This document shows, piece after piece, positions 12,397 to 20,075 of a DNA stretch of 64,000 bases. How positions within the stretch are numbered: position 1 is the stretch's first letter; every line of letters starts with the position of its first letter. Source of the DNA: Rouxiella aceris (GTDB lineage Bacteria > Pseudomonadota > Gammaproteobacteria > Enterobacterales > Enterobacteriaceae); the NCBI RefSeq assembly GCF_012933545.1, contig NZ_JAADJU010000010.1, positions 1-64,000 on the forward strand. Direction: 5' to 3'. A program made the translations under genes and the position numbers. Below the pieces are notes generated by a model. It worked only from the letters and a program-made list of their open reading frames with translations, had not been told where the DNA came from and did not search any database.

Positions 12397-12418
12397 AACC
12401 GGCCACTCTGGCCGGTTT
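12397..12418 (+). terminator. spy terminator stem-loop, left copy
   Basis: GC-rich hairpin ACCGGCC-ACTCT-GGCCGGT just after spy. The same 22 bases recur at 12551-12572. Here the stem is followed by the repeat element, not a T run, so this copy has lost its U tract. Confidence 0.85.
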
Positions 12419-12550
12419 GAGCTTGATGACAAAGTCGTCTTGATGATCGAGATACTCGGGCATAGCACACCTAGGGGCGCTCCGGCGGGCAAGCCCGCTA
12501 CGACCCCAACGGTGCACTCTCCCTAATAACGGACTTTGTCAGCAGTCTGA
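12419..12550 (+). mobile_element. Terminator-inserted element, copy 1 (132 bp)
   Basis: First of four nearly identical non-coding elements (also 23470, 34139, 54184). Ends are imperfect inverted repeats sharing TGACAAAGTC (left end reads GAGCTTGATGACAAAGTC, right end inverted CAGACTGCTGACAAAGTC). A GC-rich palindrome GCGGGC-AA-GCCCGC sits in the middle. It is flanked by perfect 22-bp direct repeats that are the complete spy terminator hairpin. It differs from copies 2 and 4 at a few positions. No coding capacity. Confidence 0.88.
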
Positions 12551-12580
12551 AACCGGCCACTCTGGCCGGTTTTTTTTTGT
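12551..12580 (+). terminator. spy terminator, right copy with T run
   Basis: Hairpin ACCGGCC-ACTCT-GGCCGGT followed by a long T run: the functional Rho-independent terminator downstream of spy, now displaced 154 bp by the inserted element. Confidence 0.9.
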
Positions 12581-12848
12581 CCCCCGCTCGACCGCTATCT
12601 CCCTTATTACCTCTGTTAGCCCCCACCTTTATGCAAAGCCATTATCTGGATACCTGCGGGATCCTGTCTGGATCACATTTCTGCTTTTCCGTTGCAGCAT
12701 ATCGCGGTGAAACCGGCGTTTTTGAGCTGTAATCTTCAATGTCGGCAATAAGTTACCTCTGAAAGAAAATGATGATCTCTGTTTCTAAACCTACTTAAAT
12801 CTAAACCGTAGTGGCCGAAAAGGTCACACATTGAAGGAGCTGTTAATC

Positions 12849-14915
12849 ATGACAAACGTCAAGTCCGGAATTATCTGGCTGCTAGTGGCGTTAGTGGGGG
12901 CCTTGGCATTTGGTATGCTGGCACTTAGCCGCGGCGAACATGTAAACGCAGTGTGGTTGGTGATAGCAGCGATCGCCTGCTACAGCATCGCTTATCGTTT
13001 TTATAGTCTGTTTATTGCGGAAAAAGTCTTTGGTCTCGACGACCGCCGCACCACCCCTGCTTTGCGTAAAAATGATGGTCTGGACTATGTGCCAACCAAT
13101 AAATGGGTGCTGTTTGGTCACCATTTTGCAGCTATTGCCGGTGCCGGCCCACTGGTAGGGCCAATACTCGCTGCACAGATGGGCTTTTTACCGGGCACCA
13201 TCTGGATCCTGGTGGGCGTTATGCTCGCCGGTGCGGTGCAGGATTTTCTGATCCTGTTTATCTCAACCCGCCGCGATGGTCGTTCGCTGGGTGAGATGGC
13301 CAAGCAGGAACTGGGTAATTTTGCCGGTGTAGTCACCATGCTCGGAGCTCTGGGGGTGATGATTATTATCCTTTCGGCGCTGGCGCTGGTGGTGGTTAAA
13401 GCACTGGCCGACAGCCCATGGGGATTATTTACCATCGCCACCACCATCCCCATTGCGCTGTTTATGGGGATTTACATGCGCTTCTTGCGTCCTGGGAAAA
13501 TTGCCGAAGTCTCGCTGATCGGTTTTGTGCTGATGATGCTGGCAATTATTTATGGTGGCAATATTGCTGCCGACCCCTATTGGGGGCCGTTTTTTACCTT
13601 ACATGGCACCACGTTGACCTGGGTATTGGTAATTTACGGCTTTGTCGCTTCGGTATTACCGGTGTGGTTACTGCTGGCACCGCGCGACTATCTGTCGACC
13701 TTTTTGAAAATCGGCGTCATTTTGGGTCTGGCGGTGGGGATTGTTTTCGCCATGCCGGAAATGAAAATGCCGGCGGTTACACGTTTTATTGATGGTAGCG
13801 GTCCGGTTTTCTCCGGTAGCCTGTTTCCGTTCCTGTTTATTACCATCGCCTGCGGCTCGATTTCGGGCTTCCATGCGCTGGTCGCCAGCGGTACGACCCC
13901 AAAACTGATCGAAAAAGAGAGCCATATCCGCTTTATCGGTTACGGTGCCATGCTGATGGAATCTTTTGTCGCCATTATGGCGTTGATTTGTGCTTCGGTA
14001 ATTGACCCTGGCGTCTATTTTGCCATGAACTCACCGGCGGCACTGATTGGTAGCACAGTAGAAAGCGCGTCGCTGGCGATCAACAGCTGGGGATTTGTGG
14101 TTACCCCCGATACGCTGCTGATGATTGCCAAAGATGTTGGCGAACATTCCATCTTATCCCGCGCCGGGGGAGCACCGACCTTTGCGGTTGGTATGGCGCA
14201 TATTATCAGCGACGTCTTTAACAGCCGGGCGCTGATGGCTTTTTGGTATCACTTTGCCATTTTATTTGAAGCAATGTTTATTCTGACGGCGGTAGATGCC
14301 GGTACCCGTGCCTGTCGTTTTATGGTGCAGGATCTGGTGGGGGTAGTTATCCCGTCACTGGCCAGTAACCGTTCGTGGATCGGTACCTTTGCCGGTACGG
14401 GTGTCGCCGTTGCCGGTTGGGGCTTCTTTGTTTATCAGGGAGTCGTCGATCCCCTTGGCGGTATCAATACCCTGTGGCCGCTGTTCGGTATCGGTAACCA
14501 GATGCTGGCTTCGATGGCGCTGATCCTCGGCACTGTGGTGCTGTTTAAAATGAAGAAACAGCGCTATGCCTGGGTGACTATGTTGCCGACTGCCTGGCTG
14601 TTTATCACCTCAATGACTGCTGGCTGGCAAAAGATTTTCCATGAGAAACCCTCTATTGGTTTTCTGGCCCAGGCGAAAAAATTCTCAGCGGGGATCGACA
14701 GCGGTGAAATCATTAAACCAGCGAAAACGCTGGCTGATATGCACACTATTGTCATCAACAATCAGATCAATGCGGCACTCTGTGGCTTCTTTATGTTGGT
14801 GGCCGTAACCATGCTGGTTTCAGCCTGTTTTGTGATCCGCCGGGCGTTAAAATCGCCGAAGCCTACGATGCATGAAACCAGTCCTCTGGCATCTCGGGAG
14901 GCCCGTCATGTCTGA
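12849..14915 (+). CDS. cstA: CstA-family carbon starvation / pyruvate-proton symporter
   Basis: 688 residues from the ATG at 12849, set by the AAGGAG at 12834-12839; a TTG 18 bp upstream is in frame but lies over the ribosome site. Polytopic inner-membrane protein with many (about 16-18) helices and family blocks such as NDGLDYVPT, FGHHFAAIAGAGPLVGP, LAGAVQDF, STRRDGRSLGE, ITIACGSISGFHALV and VDPLGGINTLWPLFGI. CstA and its paralogue BtsT take up pyruvate, and CstA has been linked to peptide use; the two cannot be separated with certainty by eye, but CstA fits best. It overlaps the next gene (ybdD type) by 8 bp, the usual partner arrangement. Confidence 0.92.
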   Translation: MTNVKSGIIWLLVALVGALAFGMLALSRGEHVNAVWLVIAAIACYSIAYRFYSLFIAEKVFGLDDRRTTPALRKNDGLDYVPTNKWVLFGHHFAAIAGAGPLVGPILAAQMGFLPGTIWILVGVMLAGAVQDFLILFISTRRDGRSLGEMAKQELGNFAGVVTMLGALGVMIIILSALALVVVKALADSPWGLFTIATTIPIALFMGIYMRFLRPGKIAEVSLIGFVLMMLAIIYGGNIAADPYWGPFFTLHGTTLTWVLVIYGFVASVLPVWLLLAPRDYLSTFLKIGVILGLAVGIVFAMPEMKMPAVTRFIDGSGPVFSGSLFPFLFITIACGSISGFHALVASGTTPKLIEKESHIRFIGYGAMLMESFVAIMALICASVIDPGVYFAMNSPAALIGSTVESASLAINSWGFVVTPDTLLMIAKDVGEHSILSRAGGAPTFAVGMAHIISDVFNSRALMAFWYHFAILFEAMFILTAVDAGTRACRFMVQDLVGVVIPSLASNRSWIGTFAGTGVAVAGWGFFVYQGVVDPLGGINTLWPLFGIGNQMLASMALILGTVVLFKMKKQRYAWVTMLPTAWLFITSMTAGWQKIFHEKPSIGFLAQAKKFSAGIDSGEIIKPAKTLADMHTIVINNQINAALCGFFMLVAVTMLVSACFVIRRALKSPKPTMHETSPLASREARHV

Positions 14916-15213
14916 ATACGGTTTGCCCTATCGTGGGGTAACACCCGCAACATTCACTATTCTGCGCTGCCATCCGCTGTTTAGCGTAACCCAGCGACCT
15001 GTGGGTCTGCGTCAGTGGCTAATCTATATTGCCAAAGGCATCGCTCAGAGTTGTCGTTTGATGGTCGGCGTTCAGGATTACCCGACTTATGTGCGTCATA
15101 TGCAGTTGCATCATCCGCAGCAACCACCAATGACCGAGAAAGAGTTTCACCGCTACTGCCTCAATGCCCGCTTTCCCAGCGAAGCGGGCAAACTGGGGAA
15201 ATGTCCCTGCTAA
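14908..15213 (+). CDS. ybdD: YbdD/YjiX-family small protein, N-terminally long
   Basis: 101 residues; the conserved core is the C-terminal part (KGIAQSCRLMVGVQDYPTYVRHM, then HPQQPPMTEKEFHRYCLNARF), typical of the short proteins encoded after cstA or btsT. E. coli YbdD is about 65 residues, so the first 35 here are extra. The ATG at 14908 is supported by a GGAGG at 14896-14900 and overlaps the cstA stop by 8 bp. A GTG at 15001 would give the short form but has no ribosome site. A partner role in pyruvate uptake is inferred from context. Confidence 0.85.
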   Translation: MSEYGLPYRGVTPATFTILRCHPLFSVTQRPVGLRQWLIYIAKGIAQSCRLMVGVQDYPTYVRHMQLHHPQQPPMTEKEFHRYCLNARFPSEAGKLGKCPC

Positions 15214-15224
15214 CCCCTCCTCCC

Positions 15225-15254
15225 TTGCCCCACCGCCTGTTGGTGGCGGGGCAA
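15225..15254 (+). terminator. Imperfect GC-rich hairpin after ybdD
   Basis: TTGCCCCACCGCC and GGTGGCGGGGCAA pair around a 4-nt loop with one mismatch and one G-U pair. There is no T run afterward, so it is a weak terminator or an RNA 3'-end stabiliser. Confidence 0.4.
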
Positions 15255-15284
15255 CACCCCTGCACATCCTGATGCATCAGATAT

Positions 15285-15317
15285 AAAAAAGGGTAAATCC
15301 GCTGACGAATTTACCCG
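15285..15317 (-). terminator. kdgT terminator
   Basis: On the minus strand GGGTAAAT pairs with ATTTACCC around a 10-nt loop, and a run of six T follows. It lies about 20 bp after the kdgT stop codon. Confidence 0.8.
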
Positions 15318-15334
15318 CTTAACCGGCAGCAACG

Positions 15335-16333
15335 TTATTTGATGCGTGCCATTTGGTCCTCAATATTCACTTTGCCACGAATTGCGCGGTTCTTGATCCG
15401 ACGCGACCACATGGCGGTCAGGATCGGTACCAATATTGAAGTGACAATCACCGAGGTGGCCACCAGGGCCGTGGCAGCAGGTGCTACCGCTTTAAACTCT
15501 GGCACCATTTCGGCAATCAGCACTGGCGTTGCCACCGCAGCACCGGCTGAGCTTGAGGCTGCCAACCCGGCAGTACCGTCGCCGCCGCCAATAAACTTAT
15601 CGGCCAAAATCAGCGGGATACCGGTAACAATAATCACCGCTACCCCCAGCAGCACGCCCAGGGCACCGGTTTGTGCAATCACGCTCAGGTTAATGGTATT
15701 GCCCAGGGCAAAAGCAAAAAATGGGATCAGCGTCTGCACCGCTTTGCCAAAGAACTCACGCAGTTCGGGGTCGAGATTACCCAACGCAAAACCCACCAGG
15801 AATGGCAGCACCGCACCGACAAAGACATGAGGTTCGAAAGAGGCAATACCGGCGGTGCCCAAGATGATCATGGTCATTAGCGGACCCGATTCCAGAGACA
15901 TCAGCACAAAGGCCCCTGCCTCTTCTTTGGTGCCATATTGTTGCATGATCGAGGCATACAAACCGCCGTTGGTCATATCCATCGAGGCCACCAGCGCCAG
16001 CGTCGAGACTCCGGCAAAGAAACCGATTTCTACACCATGTTGCGGGATAAACCGTGATGCCAACGCGGCCACGACCCAGGCAACGGCGATTTTGGTGATC
16101 ACCAGCGTTCCTGACTTACGTAAAACGGTGCCGGTAGCGCTTAACTTAATGGACGCCCCCATACAGAAAAACCACACCGCAAGAATCGGCACGGTGCCGG
16201 AAATCAGGCCGTTACTAAAGGAGCCAAAATATTTGCCGGCATCCGGCGCAAAGGTGTGACAGATCGCACCAATAAAAAGCGGTACCAGCATCATCCCACC
16301 GGGGATTTTTTCAATTGCGCGTTTAATTTGCAT
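15335..16333 (-). CDS. kdgT: 2-keto-3-deoxygluconate permease
   Basis: 332 residues starting [19 protein letters not shown], the standard KdgT N terminus. The ATG at 16333 follows a GGTGG ribosome site; an 18-residue upstream extension is not family-like. Ten or so hydrophobic segments and blocks such as [18 protein letters not shown] and [18 protein letters not shown] identify the KdgT family, proton symporters that import 2-keto-3-deoxygluconate from pectin breakdown. A strong KdgR operator lies upstream at 16468-16489, so induction by pectin-derived sugars is likely. It is a single-gene unit with its own terminator. Confidence 0.95.
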   Translation of the reverse strand: MQIKRAIEKIPGGMMLVPLFIGAICHTFAPDAGKYFGSFSNGLISGTVPILAVWFFCMGASIKLSATGTVLRKSGTLVITKIAVAWVVAALASRFIPQHGVEIGFFAGVSTLALVASMDMTNGGLYASIMQQYGTKEEAGAFVLMSLESGPLMTMIILGTAGIASFEPHVFVGAVLPFLVGFALGNLDPELREFFGKAVQTLIPFFAFALGNTINLSVIAQTGALGVLLGVAVIIVTGIPLILADKFIGGGDGTAGLAASSSAGAAVATPVLIAEMVPEFKAVAPAATALVATSVIVTSILVPILTAMWSRRIKNRAIRGKVNIEDQMARIK

Positions 16334-16467
16334 GTTGTACCCACCTGGTCTGTAGAGCATCAATAGAGGTTTACTCGCCGATTTCACGGCCGAAAAGCGA
16401 CAATCTCATCGCTGATGAACGCTAAGTTAACCATTTCTTTACAGGATAAAAGTGATCAACCACATAT

Positions 16468-16489
16468 AAATGAAACGCTGTTTCTATTT
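16468..16489 (-). promoter_or_regulatory. KdgR operator for kdgT
   Basis: AAATGAAACGCTGTTTCTAT and flanks form the near-palindrome expected of KdgR (consensus AATRAAAY-N3-RTTTYATT), about 140 bp upstream of kdgT. A second TGTTTCTATT run follows at about 16500. In pectinolytic enterobacteria KdgR represses kdgT through exactly such a box. Confidence 0.8.
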
Positions 16490-16522
16490 TTAAGATCTAC
16501 TGTTTCTATTCTGTGATGAGGA

Positions 16523-16554
16523 CAAAAAAAACCCGCATGCCAGGCGATGCGGGT
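16523..16554 (-). terminator. Terminator of the araD-like gene
   Basis: On the minus strand ACCCGCATCGCC-TGG-CATGCGGGT forms a hairpin followed by eight T. It lies about 95 bp past the epimerase stop codon. Confidence 0.85.
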
Positions 16555-16649
16555 GAGTTCACGGCGCAACAATGGCGCCTATCGAGGGTATTTCTTTATT
16601 AAGAACAAAGAGATGATTAGATTTTATTCATGCGTTGGCGGTCAAAAAT

Positions 16650-17345
16650 TTATTGTCCGTAATAAGCAGTCTTACCATGCTTGCGCAGATAGTGTTTATC
16701 GAGCAGAACCTGCTGCATAGTTTCCAGATTTGGCGTTAATTGTCGGGAGAATATTCCCATATAGGCAATCTCTTCCAGCACCACCGCATTGTGCACCGCC
16801 GTTTCAGCATCTTTGCCCCAGGCAAAAGGACCATGCGAGTGCACCAGCACCGCCGGAATGGCATCTGGCTTCAGCTGACGTTCGATAAAGGTTTCAACGA
16901 TCACCTCACCGGTTTGCCATTCATAGCGATCGGTAATTTCCTGCTCGGTCATTTTACGGGTGCAAGGAATGGCACCATAAAAGTAATCGGCATGGGTGGT
17001 ACCCCAGGCCGGGATATCCAGGCCGGCCTGCGCCCAGATGGTGGCATGGCGGGAATGGGTATGCACAATCCCGCCCACTTCGGCAAAATTAAGGTACAGC
17101 ACGCGATGGGTATCGGTGTCTGATGATGGTTTTTTGCTCCCTTCCACCACTCTGCCGGTTTCCAGTTCCACCACCACCATATCCTCCAGCCCCATATGCT
17201 GGTATTCAACGCCGGAGGGTTTGATCACCATCAGACCTTGCTGGCGATCAACAGCGCTGACATTGCCCCAGGTAAAGGTCACCAGATTGTGACGCGGCAG
17301 GGCCAGATTGGCTTCGAGAACCTGTTCTTTCAATTGCTTAAGCAT
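16650..17345 (-). CDS. araD: L-ribulose-5-phosphate 4-epimerase (AraD/SgbE/UlaF family)
   Basis: 231 residues. Zinc-dependent class-II aldolase-fold epimerase interconverting L-ribulose 5-phosphate and D-xylulose 5-phosphate. The active-site residues are present: Asp76, His95 and His97 (VHTHSRH) and His171 ([10 protein letters not shown]). The tail [16 protein letters not shown] is shared by AraD, SgbE and UlaF, and some stretches are closer to SgbE ([29 protein letters not shown]). No araBA, sgb or ula genes adjoin it, so which pathway it serves (arabinose, xylulose or ascorbate) is not decided; the symbol is the family name. It has its own terminator. Confidence 0.85.
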   Translation of the reverse strand: MLKQLKEQVLEANLALPRHNLVTFTWGNVSAVDRQQGLMVIKPSGVEYQHMGLEDMVVVELETGRVVEGSKKPSSDTDTHRVLYLNFAEVGGIVHTHSRHATIWAQAGLDIPAWGTTHADYFYGAIPCTRKMTEQEITDRYEWQTGEVIVETFIERQLKPDAIPAVLVHSHGPFAWGKDAETAVHNAVVLEEIAYMGIFSRQLTPNLETMQQVLLDKHYLRKHGKTAYYGQ

Positions 17346-17820
17346 GGGATTGTCCTGTTTTACAGCGTTGATCTATTCTCGGAGTCCTTGGCTGGTGAGG
17401 GTATGGGGAAAATGGCTAAAGAGTACGTGCGGTTCTGCTGCGATGGCAAAAATGTCCACCAGGCGACATATTGCCACTCAAGGTCGGCAACACCTTGCAG
17501 CCAATTCGATGATCGACGGCTGAAATAACGCCAGTTGTCAGAAACATGGCATGCTTCACCAGTAATTAAGACTATTTACCTGTTCGTCGGCAACTATTCG
17601 CCGTAATTTAGTGTTATCGGATGAGATTAAAAATCCGTAAGTTCTAAATAATTTAATCCAACGTCATTGGCGTTGTAGCCAGATAGATCAACAGAAGCAC
17701 TAACACAGCTGCAACTTCCAGGATAAAACGCAGCTAGCAGCGGAAAACAATTCCGCTGAAATGGCAGTTATTATCTATACTGATAAGGTTTAAGTAAGAT
17801 CCTTTCCGAGGAGCACGACC
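17346..17820. other. Intergenic region araD-like / osmB
   Basis: 475 bp. It contains a shortened ERIC-like element (17658-17734) and, close to osmB, the osmB promoter region with a GAGGAG ribosome site. The frames at 17196-17528 are accidental. Confidence 0.5.
17658..17734 (+). repeat. Internally deleted ERIC-like element
   Basis: The ends match the fuller element at 18339-18457: left CCAACGTCATTGGCGTTGTA against CCAAAGTCATTGGCGCTGTA, right AACACAGCTGCAACT against AACACAGCTACAGGG. The middle (the AAGGCGGCAAACGAGCGAG part) is missing. Confidence 0.55.
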
Positions 17821-18036
17821 ATGCAATTAAATAAACGTATCGCCAGTATTGGACTGGTGTTTGCCCTGACTCTGTCTCTGAGCGCCTGTGGTAACTGGTC
17901 TCACCGCGATCGCAATACGGCAATTGGTGCCGGTGCCGGTGCCCTGGGCGGCGCAGTGCTAACCAATGGTAGTGCCTTGGGCACCGTCGGTGGTGCTGCC
18001 GTAGGTGGCATCATTGGCCATCAGGTAAGCAGATAA
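17821..18036 (+). CDS. osmB: Osmotically inducible lipoprotein B
   Basis: 71 residues. Lipoprotein signal peptide with lipobox LSAC, lipidated Cys23, then NWSHRDRNTAIGAGAGALGG and a glycine-rich membrane-spanning-like tail, as in E. coli OsmB. It probably sits in the outer membrane; its role in osmotic and stationary-phase stress is poorly defined. The ribosome site GAGGAG precedes the ATG by 7 bp. Same neighbour (yciH) as in E. coli. Confidence 0.95.
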   Translation: MQLNKRIASIGLVFALTLSLSACGNWSHRDRNTAIGAGAGALGGAVLTNGSALGTVGGAAVGGIIGHQVSR

Positions 18037-18463
18037 AATATGCTCATTTTAGCGGTATTATCAGTCATCATGTTTGTGCTGATAAATTTGCCGCTAAAAT
18101 ATTCAGTCATTTATTTTCTGAAGACCCGGGTTCTGTTTAAAATTAATAAATAGAATCGCAAAAATAATCGCGTAATTATTAGCAATCTGCTGCTTATTAA
18201 TAAATATGGCAGCAGATTGTTTTTTATTTTTTACCGCCGATATCTTTGAGTCAACCCCGCAATAAATAGAGCCAAGGCTACAGTGATTCGGGCGAACAAG
18301 TGCAGCCAACACAGCTACAGGGTCAAGGACGCAGGCTACCCCAAAGTCATTGGCGCTGTAGCAAGGCGGCAAACGAGCGAGTCCCGATGAGCTGACACCA
18401 GTCAGTGATTCGGGCGAACAAGTGCAGCCAACACAGCTACAGGGTCAAGGACGCAGGGGGGGG
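18037..18463. other. Intergenic region osmB / yciH
   Basis: 427 bp between convergent genes, A+T-rich at first and then filled by tandem ERIC-like repeats. A run of eight G (18456-18463) abuts the yciH stop codon. No gene is seen. Confidence 0.5.
18281..18457 (+). repeat. ERIC-like element, partial plus full copy in tandem
   Basis: A 56-base segment (18281-18336) recurs at 18403-18458, a period of 122. The second copy is complete from about 18339 and carries AAGGCGGCAAACGAGCGAG, GAGCT, AGTGATTCGGGCGA and GCAGCCAACACAG, which line up with the ERIC/IRU sequences I recall from Serratia and Yersinia. The first is a right-half fragment. ERIC elements are non-coding, palindromic, about 127 bp and mobilised by unknown means. 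Confidence 0.65.
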
Positions 18464-18799
18464 TTAGCCGCCGGCAAGTTTGACCTTATACCCTGCAACC
18501 TCAAGCAACTGCTTAAGCAAATCGCGCTTATCCCCCTGGATCTCAATAACACCCTCTTTGACAGATCCGCCACAGCCACACTTTTTCTTCAGCTCGGCGG
18601 CCAGCTTATCCAGCGCGGCATCATCCAGATCGAGTCCGCTGATCAGACAAACCCCCTTGCCTTTACGGCCGCTGGTCTGGCGTTGGATACGCACAATACC
18701 GTCACCTTTTGGCCGCTCTACCTTGGCTTTAGGTTCATCAATGCGGCCACTGTCGGTGGAATAGACCAAACGGCTGTTATTATCATTGTTCATCGGCAA
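18464..18799 (-). CDS. yciH: SUI1-domain translation-fidelity protein YciH
   Basis: 111 residues. Bacterial relative of eukaryotic eIF1 (SUI1 fold). The core CGCGGSVKEGVIEIQGDKRD is the family signature. E. coli YciH influences accuracy of initiation in vitro, but its cellular role is uncertain. The gene follows pyrF after 6 bp in the same direction, as in E. coli, so the two form an operon. An ERIC-like repeat ends directly at the stop codon. Confidence 0.93.
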   Translation of the reverse strand: MPMNNDNNSRLVYSTDSGRIDEPKAKVERPKGDGIVRIQRQTSGRKGKGVCLISGLDLDDAALDKLAAELKKKCGCGGSVKEGVIEIQGDKRDLLKQLLEVAGYKVKLAGG

Positions 18800-18805
18800 T
18801 TTTCC

Positions 18806-19534
18806 TTACAGCAGTGATGCACGGATATCGCGCAGCGTTTGTGCGGGATTAGCCGACTGAGTAATAGGACGTCCAATCACCATATAATCCACCCCGGCCT
18901 GTTGCGCCTGCAACGGCGTCATCACCCGACGTTGGTCATCGGCGGCGCTGCCGGCAGGACGAATACCCGGCGTCACCAGTTTAAATGCCTGGCCTAACTG
19001 GCTTTTAAAACCAACCGCTTCCTGGGCGGAACAGACTACACCGTCAAGACCACAGTCACGGGTCAGGGTTGCCAGGCGCAGTGCATAATCAGCCGGACTC
19101 AAATTGATGCCCAACTCCGCCAGGTCACTGGCTTCCATGCTGGTCAGTACGGTGACAGCGATCAGCAAAGGAGCTTCTTTACCAAAAGGTTGCAGCGCTT
19201 CTTTGGCGGCGCGCATCATTCGCGCGCCGCCGCTGGCGTGAACATTGACCATCCATACGCCCAGATCGGCGGCGGCGGCAATGGCATGTGCCACGGTATT
19301 GGGAATATCATGGAATTTCAGATCGAGAAAGACATCAAAATCCCGCGATTGCAGATCTCTGACCAACTGCGGTCCAAACAAAGTGAACATTTCTTTGCCG
19401 ATTTTGAGACGGCAGTCACGGGGATCGATACGATCAACAAAAGCCAGCGCGGCGGATTTGTCGGCGTAATCAAGGGCGACTACAATTGGTGATGATTTCA
19501 AGTCGTTGTTATCGGGATTATTTTCTGACTTCAT
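18806..19534 (-). CDS. pyrF: Orotidine 5'-phosphate decarboxylase
   Basis: Last step of de novo UMP synthesis: OMP to UMP and CO2. 242 residues, TIM barrel. The catalytic network is visible: Asp22 (VALDYAD), Lys44 (LKIGKE), and Asp71-x-Lys73-x2-Asp76 ([10 protein letters not shown]). The C-terminal phosphate loop (VIGRPITQS) is intact. Together with yciH it lies downstream of lapAB, though a separate gene on the other strand (19781-20065) intervenes here. Confidence 0.96.
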   Translation of the reverse strand: MKSENNPDNNDLKSSPIVVALDYADKSAALAFVDRIDPRDCRLKIGKEMFTLFGPQLVRDLQSRDFDVFLDLKFHDIPNTVAHAIAAAADLGVWMVNVHASGGARMMRAAKEALQPFGKEAPLLIAVTVLTSMEASDLAELGINLSPADYALRLATLTRDCGLDGVVCSAQEAVGFKSQLGQAFKLVTPGIRPAGSAADDQRRVMTPLQAQQAGVDYMVIGRPITQSANPAQTLRDIRASLL

Positions 19535-19780
19535 TTCTTCAACCTTTTGTATGTTTTATGCAATAAGACCGGGAAACACTGGCCACCGCCGAGCAGTCAA
19601 GGCTGCACTAAGCTGACAGATTGTGACCAGAGTAAAATTTTTGACGCCCGCATTCTACATGGCACAAGCCATAAAGCCCAGCCGTGGATGATGTGACAGT
19701 TTGATGAATTTTTTATGAATGGCTAGACAGTCTACGCTGGCTGGCATAGCTTGATGTTTTATCTAAAGGAAAGCTTAAAA

Positions 19781-20065
19781 ATGAGCGAGATATCTACACT
19801 TACTATTAAAATCCCTCTGGTGCTGAAAGAGCAAATCCGCGAAGCTGCGCTTGCTGCAGAACATTCACTCAGTGTGGAAGTCTGTGCACGCCTTGAACAT
19901 AGCTTTGCCGTCACCAAAGATAAAAAAGAGAAAAAAGAAGCCAAGGCCACTGAATCAGAAGTCGATAACCAGCACTTGAGCGAAAACATCGAACCGGCCC
20001 TGACGCAAAAAGAGCTGAAAAAACTGCGCTTATTGCTGAATAAAAGCCAGAGTAAAAAGAAATAA
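19781..20065 (+). CDS. Arc-like ribbon-helix-helix protein
   Basis: 94 residues from the ATG at 19781, chosen for the AAGGAAAG just upstream; a 10-residue N-terminal extension lacks support. Residues 5-45 (LTIKIPLVLKEQIREAALA, then EHSLSVEVCARLEHSF) have the strand-helix-helix pattern of Arc/MetJ-type DNA-binding domains, in which the first strand contacts DNA. The rest is a highly charged Lys/Glu linker and a short basic helix (TQKELKKLRLLL). It lies between pyrF and lapB on the opposite strand, a place where E. coli has no gene. Targets are unknown; autoregulation would be usual for the fold. Confidence 0.7.
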   Translation: MSEISTLTIKIPLVLKEQIREAALAAEHSLSVEVCARLEHSFAVTKDKKEKKEAKATESEVDNQHLSENIEPALTQKELKKLRLLLNKSQSKKK

Positions 20066-20075
20066 GACGGACCTA

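Larger units (their letters stand above)
16334..16649. other. Intergenic region kdgT / araD-like
   Basis: 316 bp with the KdgR operator and kdgT promoter on one side and the terminator of the araD-like gene on the other. Nothing else is seen. Confidence 0.5.

Noticed and set aside
12216-12492. Minus-strand frames across spy end and the element, with similar ones at 23326, 53948 and 54097
   Set aside because: They share the same peptide because all read through copies of the terminator element.
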